The notes under the pieces are model-generated. The model saw only the letters and a program-made list of their open reading frames with translations. It made no database searches and was not told the origin of the DNA. The translations under genes were made by a program, and so were the position numbers. A DNA stretch of 64,000 bases. Source: Myrica gale (lineage: Eukaryota > Streptophyta > Magnoliopsida > Fagales > Myricaceae). Positions 46,101-55,620 of this stretch are shown here, piece after piece (position 1 is the stretch's first letter; the number at the start of each line of letters is the position of its first letter). The stretch covers positions 18,067,271 to 18,131,270 of the forward strand of contig OZ005608.1 of NCBI GenBank assembly GCA_963930655.1, given 5' to 3'.

Positions 46101-47353
46101 TGTGAGCCCTAGTTTTCAGGATTAAGGCAACTCAAGAGCGGGGTGAATTGGTTTTCTAAAACTTTTCTGTATTGACCCTCAAAAACGTGTTTGCTAGTAG
46201 ATATTACTTTAGCACAAGTATAATATGCAATAAGAGTAAATATGTGCTTAAAGTAAAGAGTAGAGATAAGAGAAGGAAACACTCGATTTTTAGGTGGTTC
46301 GGCAAACCCGCCTACATCCACCCCTCAAGCTTCTTCACCGAGCCTTGAGGTTTTCCACTATCTTCCAATAGCTTTACACACTAGCTTCCGGGTGCTAAAG
46401 AACCGTACAAGTGCTTTCCCGGGCTCAACACTCAAACTCACCCAAGTGGTTTTTCGGGATCACCACTCACAACCTAACAAGCTTGAGATATACACTCTCT
46501 AAGCTTCTTCTTTAGTGAACAACCTCACTAAAGGAAACACCTCTCTTGGATATGAAGATAGAAGAACAAAAATTGTCTTGAAGAGTGGATAAGAAGATTG
46601 AAAGCTCTATCTCTCTTTATTCACACAATGACAAGGATGTGAAAGTGTAATTTGTGTGAATGATATGAGAAATATGAAATAGGAAAGTTTGAAATATTTC
46701 TCAAGCTATACAAATGATATGTGGTCGTTGGTTCTTCATTTTAGATGAAATGAATGTGTATTTATAGGTCACATGTGAAAACTAGCCGTTTATAGCTGTT
46801 AGGGGTCGATTTGACAATTTTATAGTTGTACCGGTCGACCGCTTCATGTACCGGTCGACCGGTTCAAGTAGTTGTTGCCCAACGGTCATAAATTTGAATG
46901 CTGTCAAGACCATCCACTTCATGTAGAGGTCGACCGCTACAAAAAGTTCATCGACCGGTTCATTTAAAACCATGTTTTTAACCACTTTTAAACACCCAAT
47001 TTTAAAGACTTACTTCCCATAAGTATATGAAGGGTTTAGGAGTATATTTGGAGTGTTTTGAAACTTTTAAAAACATTTTAATCTTTCAAACAAAAGGTAA
47101 AACGGTTTATGCACGTTTTGAAAGATATGCAAGTGTATAATTCAAATCCTTGTCAAATGTGAAATAAAGAGTTACAAGGATTATACCCTAAGATCTTGAA
47201 TCTTCACTTTGAGCTCCTTACATCTTCTTGTTCTTCTTTCTTCAAGTCTTTGGCTCTTTTATCAAGTCGTCTTTGTCTTTGAAGATGTCCACTTTATAAA
47301 CTTGATCCATTTGTTGAAATCATCAAAATCTCGATTGTGCACAAAAGCCAACA
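46101..47353 (-). mobile_element. Solo LTR, family A copy 3
   Basis: On the - strand it begins TGTTGGCTTTTGTGCAC and ends TAGGGCTCACA. A perfect 5-bp duplication ATGGA lies at 46096-46100 and 47354-47358. It is 1253 bp long and corresponds throughout to the copies at 8752 and 37347. It is nested between the gag and pre-integrase parts of the Copia element, so it is younger than that element. Confidence 0.93.
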
Positions 47354-47358
47354 ATGGA

Positions 47359-47880
47359 TGGAGAGAAAAGGAGGTGGTGGGTAGGTGGTGCGATCAAGAT
47401 AGCCAAGCGCTGCTGGCCACGCAGGTAAGGGATCATTTGGGTTCTCCATAGGAGGTAGTTGTCATTGTTGAGTTTGACAGTAACAAGATGAGGAAGATTG
47501 GTGATGAAGGTTGGGGGTAGAAGGAGGAGTGTTGGGAGGAGAGTTGGGAGATGCGGGGGGTGGGAAACGGATTCAGTCCAGACCGTACGGGTCTAGACGC
47601 GTCTCAACCCATAGTCTGGATTGAATCCGAAACGAAATGGACGACGGGGAGGCCACCGTGTCATTTAATGAGGCCTCCCTGTTGCCTCGCTCGGGAGATT
47701 GCCTCCCCGTCGTCCATTTCGTTCGGATTCAATCTAGACCATAGGTCTGGACGCGTCTGGACCCGTACGGTCTGGACTGAATCCGAACCCGGGGGGTGAG
47801 GTTGGTATCGACGACATGAGAGATAGGGGGAGGATTGGGGGGCTGCTGGTTTCCTGAGTTTTTTTGTTTCGGTGGGCATT
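47359..47880 (-). pseudogene. Copia gag N-terminal fragment, split by a MITE
   Basis: From 47880 on the - strand the frame starts MPTETKKLRKPAAPQSSPYL, is interrupted by the foldback MITE at 47563-47789, and resumes with LVTVKLNNDNYLLWRTQMIP and YLRGQ. The V..KLN..NYLLW motif is the hallmark of Copia gag N-termini. The gag is then cut by the solo LTR. The C-terminal gag zinc knuckle and the protease are absent. Confidence 0.8.
47563..47789. mobile_element. Foldback Mutator-like MITE, 227 bp
   Basis: Inverted arms of about 90 bp (CGGATTCAGTCCAGACCGTA on the left, mirrored on the right) flank a short core that includes CCTCCCTGTTGCCTCGC. A perfect 9-bp duplication CGGGGGGTG lies at 47554-47562 and 47790-47798. 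It is inserted in the gag region of the Copia element. Confidence 0.88.
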
Positions 47881-47899
47881 TTGGACGTTTGTCCTCAGC

Positions 47900-47911
47900 G
47901 CTCCGATACCA
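47900..47911 (-). promoter_or_regulatory. Primer binding site of the Copia element
   Basis: On the - strand TGGTATCGGAGC directly follows the 5' LTR end. It matches the initiator-Met tRNA primer site of Copia elements with one change (G for A in ATCAGAG). Confidence 0.85.
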
Positions 47912-48150
47912 TGACAAAGTGCAGCTTTGAAAATATTCTCTCATATCATTTTCATTGAACATGGTGAAATATTTATACAGAATACAATTTGTCTCTATGT
48001 ACAGCTAATCATAATAAGAAGTTTCTCGAATGTGTAGGTGTTTGTTGCTGACTTGTTGTTTGTTGCTGACTTGTGTCCTTGCTAGACTCTTTATCCTTGC
48101 TGGCTGTGTAAGTGTCTTGAGATTGTCCAGGTAAGACTTGTGTCTTGACA
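47912..48150 (-). repeat. 5' LTR of the Copia element
   Basis: A 239-bp LTR. It is longer than the 3' LTR by exactly one 18-bp direct duplication of TTGTTGTTTGTTGCTGAC-type sequence (near 48038-48073). The - strand TATAAATATTT box lies at about 47965-47975. Confidence 0.9.
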
Positions 48151-48155
48151 TCCCG

Positions 48156-49433
48156 ATAAGCAGCCATCGTGATCAAAGGAGGTGGAAGCCATACTCCTTG
48201 AACCCTTGATAGACCAAACCCCTCCTAGGAACCCGGTCGACGCTCGTCGTTATGCCTTGCCGAGTATCGCCAGTGAATTACAACAGCAATATCTTGGGTG
48301 GCCCTTATCAGTGTGGATGGTGTTGTCCAGATGACATCGACTTAGACGCCTGTATTTTCTGTGTCAACACCTGCGTCAGCTCGGGTTTACTCTTCACCCC
48401 GTCACAAATACAATCCAAGCAAGCAACGACGCTTGAAACCAAGATTTCCAGGTAAGTTACCCACACCTATGATCCAATATTTAATATTCAGTGTCAACTG
48501 CGTAACGGTAGGTAGTAGGAAGTTTGAGATTGACGGCTTCTCCGTATCACCACGATGGTTTTTCCAACTCCCGTGTTTTCCAACATGAGAGACTCCATCA
48601 TGCTATAGCATTACAAGCACTTATTCCTTCAGGCCAGAACAGCGTCCTAGTCGGAGTAGCTATTGTCATCGACCTAGTAGGGCCAGTAACTTCCAATCCT
48701 AGCTCCCTTTCAATATTGGTGTCGTCCTAGGAATCTATAACTAATGACTAGTTGAAGCCATTCAACAAAGCTGAACTCCAGGGCTGATGTGTTTAGATAG
48801 TATTCTTGTTGGCCACGATGAGGTTAATGGCTGAGTACAACTACCCATTTATGTAATATTATGCTTCTGCTACTTTGAATCTGTGTGCATTGATTATGAG
48901 TGATATTGTCGATCGTGCAAATTGCATTGCTTAAATTAAGTTTGTACGTATTTATTACAGACATACACGTGTACAAATGTAACAATTTGCTTAAATTAAG
49001 TTATATACTAGCTAAGAGCCATACAGTAACCATTGAATTTGCAATGCAACGGACTACTTATATACAAGCTAAAAGCAATATAACACTGTATATATTTGAG
49101 ATTGACGGCTTCTCCGTATCACCAGGATAGAGATGAAATTGTTGAGATGGGTTCGCACCAACCCTGATAACATCTAAAGGGATCTATTTTAGGTATTATA
49201 GCTCCATATTACAGTGACGTAACCAATTTCATGTATCACAAAAGTTGGACACCCTATTCATAGGAAAGAAAATGACAATCAGACATAAAACAATAAAAAG
49301 CTCCGTGCATGTTTAAGCAATAGCTTCGTAATATTCTTCATGTCAAATGAAGAATAAGGAACAGAATAAGATCAATAGCATGATGAACTTCATAATACTA
49401 CCTAAGAGACGTGCAGAAGTTAAACACATTCCT
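48156..49433. other. No gene recognised; contains a 30-bp direct repeat
   Basis: A 30-bp sequence starting TTTGAGATTGACGGCTTC occurs at 48523-48552 and again, identical, at 49095-49124. The 542 bp between them are not otherwise repeated. ORFs in the stretch have no known motif. The last 100 bp or so before 49434 may be 3' UTR of the peptidase gene. Confidence 0.6.
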
Positions 49434-52400
49434 CTATAATTCAAGAAAGATGCTATCTATTCTCTTGAGCAGCTCCATTTCCTCGCCACTGGCAATTCCA
49501 GGATCAATATAACACAACTGAAACAAAAACATAATATCATACCAACTATCATGCTAATTACTATCGTCAGACAAAAAGTAAAAAATTGCTGATGTAGAAC
49601 CTGGTATTGTGGCTTCCTCAATGTGTGAATACCTCTTTTTATATGCTTTTGCCACCCATCATTTTCTTTAAGAGATCTTTCTAGAGCTGCTGTTCTCTGA
49701 GATTATGTAAAACAAGATTGTGAAACAAATATGATATTACTGTACATACTACGTGTTCCAGAATGTAGGCCAAGAAAAGGGGGGGAAATAAATTGAATTG
49801 ACATGATAAAAGTTCCAGCAAGAATCAAAATTATAGATATTCTTGCTTTGAGATAAAGTATCAGGTCGAAATGATACTGAAAACAGCATCTCTCTCAGTA
49901 CTCCTTTATGTACATTTGTCATCCCTTTCAACACGTATACCTATAGCGTTCTCCTGCACTCCTTGATCATGTGAAAATCTAGTCTTTGAAAATTAGGGAG
50001 GTCGAGTAGCATAAACATGAGATCAGAATGGGACAAAAGTGAGGCTCCTCTTGTTACTGAGAAGGTTTGACGTTAAGAGAGCATGTCCAGATCCCAGTAA
50101 AGATTAGAATCCCTGTTCCAAATACCTTGGGAGATGTGATGAGATTCTCCAAAACTTAGCCCTAAGGACTCTATCCAACTTACTCTTTTGGAAACCTCAA
50201 AAATAGGTGTAAAAAGAGTAAACCACCATTGGCATTTTCAACCCACTTTCATTTGAAACCGTCTCTCTTCTTCAAATGATCTTCTTACTTGCAAACGGAG
50301 ATTAGGCACTAAATACCATTTTTTCTAGACTATGCATGTGACGAGTACCAGTCCTAAAGAAGAGTTAGTGGTCAGATCATTAATTTTGGAGAAAATTCTA
50401 AAGCATGTCAATCAGATTTCTCACAAGCACCCAACAATTTAGAGAGGTTTTCCAAGCCATTTGAAAATTTTTGGTTTTGGAATGTGTTAGCAACTCTTAC
50501 TTCGAAATCCACAAGAGGGTCTTCCCACACTTGGTGCAGGTCCCATGCATTAGATTCCTTCATCTCTTTCCTAATTGTTGTGAAGAAGAAGAAATGCCAA
50601 GCCGGCATAATTTTCATTGAAGAAATCTAAATCTGATGCTCGGTGGTTTTTGTCTTGTCTTTATGTAGACCCTGGTTAAAAAATTAATAAACATGTAAAC
50701 TATCAAAACCAGAAAACCTCCACATATAGGTTATACACTTTGCTATCAAGGGAATTTCCCTTTGAGAAACACTTGCAAGTCCAGCGCTGGGGTGTAATGT
50801 ATCTCAATGAATCATTAATCTTCATTATAAAGATCATGCATAGGTAGGATCCCATCTGTTTCCCTCTGTATCGTGGTTATCAAGTGTTTAAAGACAACTG
50901 CAAAATACAATCTGCTAAGTTAGCTCACAGATAGGCATGCCTAAGACGATACTTACGTGAGCAGGGTCCAAAATCAAGAGAGAATATTGTTGCATCCCCT
51001 TTTGTTGATGTTTGACTTGAATCCCAACAATTGTTCTTGAATGTCCATCATGTTGGAAGTACAATGGCCTGTTCATAAAATTCACAAGTTCAACTTGAAT
51101 CCCATTCTATAGATGTGTGACTTTTCATATGTTAAGAAGGTCAGTTGAACGATTGCTATGATCAAGATAAGTTGTAATCAACATCCCATAGTGCAAATAA
51201 AATAATTACTTACAGTTTTTCACTGACAATAACACGATGGTTGCCAGATTTGCTCAAGCTTTTATCAGAAAAGTAATTCCACACCCAATCAATAAGAACT
51301 TGAGGACCCTTGTTTTTCCTTGTACATTTGTTTGACATTTCATCACCATGTCCATCTTCTGAACTGTTACCAAGCTGGCTAGCAGAATATCTAGGCTTCT
51401 CGTTCACTGTAGAACCAGCTTCCAGATAATCATGATTCTCTCTCACAACATACCTGTCCATTGGTCCACAAACCTGAACTGCTATCCTCTTGCCACTCTC
51501 GTTAATATTTAAATCCTGTGCCCCAAGATCTGACCCAGGTACAGAAAGATAAAGAGCTTTGAGTTCCTTTTGACCAAAGTCCACTACCCTTGCTCGAAGC
51601 CCAAACGAGCGGAAGAGAGCTGCACATTCAGTAGTTCCAATCCAACTTTTTGAACCATAAATTCTGTGATGGAAATGTTCGGAGCCAGGTTCATCAAAAC
51701 CCTGTTCCCAAGCAATCTCAAGCCATCTCTGGAGTGATGGGATATCAGGAACGAACCCTGAACCACCAAACAAAACTTCTCTTGCTTCTTGTCTATGCAT
51801 AAGCAAGTGAGAGCTAAGCATCTGAATGTTACGCCACCCGCATCCCCACCCATCATCCTCGGATTCGACGCTTTGAAAATGATCAACATAACCTGACAAA
51901 ATACTTGTTGAATTTCCAGCTTCTAGTTCCAAACAGTTTTTCAACAAGGTCATCATACCAGCTCCAACTTTCTGAAAAGTGGTTCTTTTCTGTAAACCAA
52001 CCAAGCAAGAGATTTTTTCATCAATGTCAGATTCTCCATAACCTCTAATCGCACCATTACCCCTTCATTCAAATGGCATGTCACTGTACAATAGATTACT
52101 CTGCAGAAGTATAGAGAAGAATAATAAAGCAAATAGATTGAGTTGGGTTGATAAATAAAGGAGTGATATGAACAAGAATTGAAATGTTGGTATTCCCACT
52201 TAATGATACAGAGAGCCAAAACCAAATTTAATGGTGGGAAGAGAGTGATACCCAATCTCACATGCGAGAAAAAAAAGTCATCGTTTGATCAACAGCAAGA
52301 TTCGAATGCTTCAAAAGCCAACACTTTATATACCTTTAGCCCTTATGCTATCAAGAGGCTTTGGCATGTCATTTGTTCTCATCTAAGGATGCCTTACATA

Positions 52401-53140
52401 TCTCTGTATGATACCGGAAAGAACAAGCCATTATTGACGCCATCCTATAGTAGCCCTACAACGCAGAATATTACAAGGTTTGCTCTCCATTTGTCCAGAA
52501 CTTGGAACACACTTGCATATTATATGAAATCCCTTCCAAATCCACTCAATCGAGTAGGAAATTTCCTATCTACAGCCACCACAGAGTATTTTCACTGAAG
52601 TTGGGTTTTTACAAATACTTCAAGGAGGGAGGGGTTAAAACTAATAAACGAAATAATAACAATAGGCTAAGACGTTAATATATGAAGTAGAAAATAAAAG
52701 TTGGGTTTAATACTTCACACAGGAATTAATTTTATTACTACATGACAAATGCAAGATTCTTTCTGTAAAGCTAACAAGAGCATAAGGCAGAAGATAAAAC
52801 TTACACGGGGAGGTGAACTTGAAAATGGAGAAGCCGGAGAGGAAGGGGCACGAGCAATCTGTTGGGCCAATTCCCAGTCCCTAGAAAGTTTCTCTTGCCG
52901 CTCATATTCATCTTCGGATTCAAAGTGACTGTTGGCATGCCTGCACTTGCATCACCGAAGAGGCAAAAAAGAGTCTTGTGAACCAACTTGAGAAATTAAC
53001 TCATATCTGTGTAGATATAAGTATTTTAATATGTGCGTGTGTAAGACAGAGGGAGGACAGAAAGAATACCTTTCGAGTTCTGAAGACAGTACTGTTAACT
53101 GACAAAAGGGGCACGGAGCTTTCGTCGACGAAATCATCAT
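49434..53140 (-). CDS. Zinc-finger UFSP-type (C78) cysteine peptidase
   Basis: Exons on the - strand: 53140-53070, 52940-52805, about 52044-51214, 51068-50957, 49696-49601 and 49517-49434. The N-terminus is a small zinc finger, CPFCQLTVLSSELER joined across intron 1 to HANSHF. The long exon holds the C78 catalytic site, ESEDDGWGCGWRNIQMLSSH with the Cys nucleophile, then PSLQRWLEIAWEQGFDEPG and SWIGTTECAALFRSFGLRAR. A later exon has LPLYFQHDGHSRTIVGIQV and the catalytic ILDPAH box. The family comprises UFM1-specific proteases and the related K63-ubiquitin protease ZUFSP/ZUP1; the zinc finger plus C78 layout resembles the latter. All junctions agree in phase except exon 2 to exon 3. There, exon 2 ends in phase 0 while the frame of exon 3 has a TGA about 24 bp upstream of GYGESDIDEKIS, so a small exon is missing from my model or the splice site differs. 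Confidence 0.87.
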
Positions 53141-53559
53141 GAAAAATAGACTTCTATTTTGGTAGCACTCCTGCTTCGGAGAATCGGAAGAAGCAAAAGC
53201 GAAGATAAAACTTATATTGCAGATGTTGATACTGTGATACATCATTCTCCCCAAAACTGAAAAAATGGATGCTGACCAAAAAGAAAAAAGAAAGAAAATA
53301 ACGGCGGGAGATGGGGATCCTTACAGCGAAGAACTTGGCACCATCCACTCTCCTAAGGACTGGGTGAAAATGAGAGATGTTTCCTCCGCCGCCTCTTCCA
53401 GCAGGGGTGGAGTCACTCCTCGCGCTACGCTGGATGGCTGTGGGGTGGAGCTAGGATTCCTCCATCATTTCCTAATTACCATTTTCTTTTTTTTCTAAAC
53501 TCCTAATTACCATTTTCAATCGCATGCATCTCCAACTCGTTGAACATTTAAAAATATTT

Positions 53560-54004
53560 GGGAAAAGTACTGAAACAGTCCATGTGGTTTCACGTTTTGA
53601 CAAAATAGTCCTTGTGGTTTCAAGTTGAACGCGTTAGTCCCTGTGGTCAGCAAGTTGTTGCAATGCAGTCTCTCCGTTAACTCACAAACGGTCAAAACTT
53701 CTGGGAGGACCTTTTTGTTACATGATGCATACCTCAGGGACCAATTTGTTAAAAGGTGTATCACAGAGACCTACAAATTAGTCCCTGTGGTATCACCTTT
53801 TGACAAATTGGTCCCTGAGGTATGCATCATGTAACAAAAAGGTCATCACGATAGCTTTGACTGTTAAGTGGGTTGACAGAAATCTAACGGGAGGACCTTT
53901 TTGTTACATGATGCTTACCCCAGGGACGAATGTGTTCAAGTTGAAACCACAGGAACCGATTTGTCAAAACGTGAAACCACATGGACTGTTTATGTACTTT
54001 ACCC
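53560..54004. mobile_element. Foldback Mutator-like MITE, 445 bp
   Basis: The left end GGGAAAAGTACTGAAACAGT and the reverse complement of the right end, GGGTAAAGTACATAAACAGT, start long inverted arms sharing CCATGTGGTTTCACGTTTTG. A perfect 9-bp duplication AAAATATTT lies at 53551-53559 and 54005-54013. Inside, ACCTTTTTGTTACATGATGC occurs twice direct (near 53709 and 53894) and once inverted (near 53825). The short ORFs here are chance. Confidence 0.92.
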
Positions 54005-54013
54005 AAAATATTT

Positions 54014-54789
54014 TGATTCAAATTTGGATAGTTTTGTTCCTTATCAGAAAAAAAAAAAAAAGGATAGTTTTGTTCCTTTTGAATGTCCTATTTCTCTATT
54101 ACTCAAATTAAATAAAAACATATTGAAATATTTGTAGATTCTAATAAACACCAAAGATTCATTCGGATATAGAAATTGATTCTAATATTAAAAATGTTGG
54201 CACATTTACAACAATTAGACCCAAATGTTTAGAGTGGCTTTCTCAGATTTTTTTTTTTGGTAATCAAAAGGATTTACGTAAGTGAACCGCTGCGTTTGTG
54301 TCGTATTTGTTTCAATGGGCTTCGTTTTAAACCCCACTGTGGCCGGTGCAAACAGCTAAATTTCAGTGGAGAGATACATATAACTTCTAATATAAGTACC
54401 AGTCCAGAAGCAAGAAGGTAACAAATTATAAAGTCTGTGGAATAATTTACATTATTATTAAAAACATTTGACGCTATTTTTAATTAATTCATGAAATTAA
54501 CATTTAATTATTAATCAAATGCGATTGATGTTTATTGGAAAAAGAGTTCTAATACATAGATATTTTATTTTATTGCAAGAAAAGTAATTTAATTGAAAGA
54601 CAAATGATTTTAATGTCCTATTCAAATGATGAAGATGAGAGCTTGTAAAACTCTTGTTCATGCCAATTTTGTAGGATTGGACAAAGGAAAAAAAATGCAT
54701 CTGATGCGTGAAAAATGCATTCGAAAGAGCTTAAAATGAGATAGAAAAATATTACGTTGAAGCCGATGAAATTACAAAATGTTAATGCT
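54014..54789. other. No gene; possible minus-strand SINE 3' end
   Basis: A T-run at 54249-54258 followed by GGTAATCAAAAGGATTTAC would, on the - strand, be an A-tailed retroposon end of SINE type reaching to about 54370. No A or B box was confirmed. The rest is AT-rich and unassigned. Confidence 0.35.
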
Positions 54790-55115
54790 TAGAAAAAGTC
54801 GAGAACTTGGGTCATCGCGTGCTTGAAGGAACTTGAGGCCTGAGTTACGCTAAATGGCATCACCAACCATTCACAAAGACTCATCCCGAGTTTTAAAAGC
54901 CATATTCCACTCATCAAGGGGCAAATACAGATGATGATACTCACTTCTCAAGTCCTCCTTTTGAGAAGATGGTTGCCCCATTAAGCATGTCATCAAGCCT
55001 GGGTATGCCAAAACTAGTATTTCACACAAGTCTTCTTAATAGCGCAGCCAGTTAAACATTCAACAACTCTCATCCTTGTTAGGGTCAAGAATACCGAAAC
55101 GGTGCAACCACTCAT
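54790..55115 (-). pseudogene. Gypsy reverse transcriptase fragment
   Basis: On the - strand the pieces AIKKTCVKY, then PRLDDMLNGATIFSKGGLEK, then MAFKTRDE and MTQVLDFF (in different frames) follow the order of the Ty3/Gypsy RT segment [20 protein letters not shown] to the MPFGL region. Several stops and frameshifts are present. It lies beyond the 3' LTR of the element at 55122-57604, so it belongs to another, older Gypsy copy. Confidence 0.7.
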
Positions 55116-55121
55116 GCTCTC

Positions 55122-55608
55122 TGTTATGTCCCCAATAGTGAATGGGGGTACATGGGGAACTGTATTGTTTGGCGAACAAGAAAATGGGAGAAAAAGCAAT
55201 AGACTCTATTAGAGAGAGAGTCACTCTCCTTTGATTTTCAGCTTGGTAGTTTTTGCTTGTCTATTTCTTACACTCACATTCAGATGTATAATAATGTGTA
55301 ATGGGCTTGTAGAAGCCCCTAGTCTAAGCCCAAACATATGGGCTAAAAGTAGGAATATAATTATGCTTAATAACAATGAAATAAAGGATAAAGGTCCATA
55401 ATGAACCGAAGCCCAAACTGCCAGCCTGCTCCATTTGGCCTAGTCAAAGCCATTGAGTTTAAGCTAATTCAATCACCTCGTACAGATCAGTTCCATGCCA
55501 CGCCACGCAACACTTCTCGATCATTGTTCCTCAAGCTATCTCTTTTTCTCTATTGAATCACTGAATCCAGATCTTGCTCTTTCCTTTCACTTGGGTAGGA
55601 CCACTACA
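55122..55608 (-). repeat. Probable 3' LTR of a Gypsy element
   Basis: A purine tract (GAAGGGGAAACAGA on -) precedes TGTAGTGGTCCTACCC at 55608. The other limit, ending GGGGACATAACA on - at about 55122, is inferred from the TG..CA rule and from the start of unrelated RT sequence below it. No second LTR was found. Confidence 0.5.
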
Positions 55609-55620
55609 TCTGTTTCCCCT

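Larger units (their letters stand above)
43849..48150 (-). mobile_element. Copia element with both LTRs, internally deleted and invaded
   Basis: The 3' LTR (43849-44069) and 5' LTR (47912-48150) are nearly the same: about 10 mismatches over 221 aligned bases, plus one 18-bp duplication in the 5' copy. Target flanks are CTCCG (43844-43848) and TCCCG (48151-48155), matching at 4 of 5. A primer binding site and gag start follow the 5' LTR, and integrase and part of RT lie farther down. The RT runs into the 3' LTR after [10 protein letters not shown], so the rest of RT and RNase H are deleted. A solo LTR (46101-47353) and a foldback MITE (47563-47789) have inserted into it. Confidence 0.92.

Noticed and set aside
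53265..53498. A 77-codon + strand ORF upstream of the peptidase gene
   Set aside because: No motif, a low-complexity end, and it overlaps the probable promoter and 5' UTR of the peptidase gene on the other strand.
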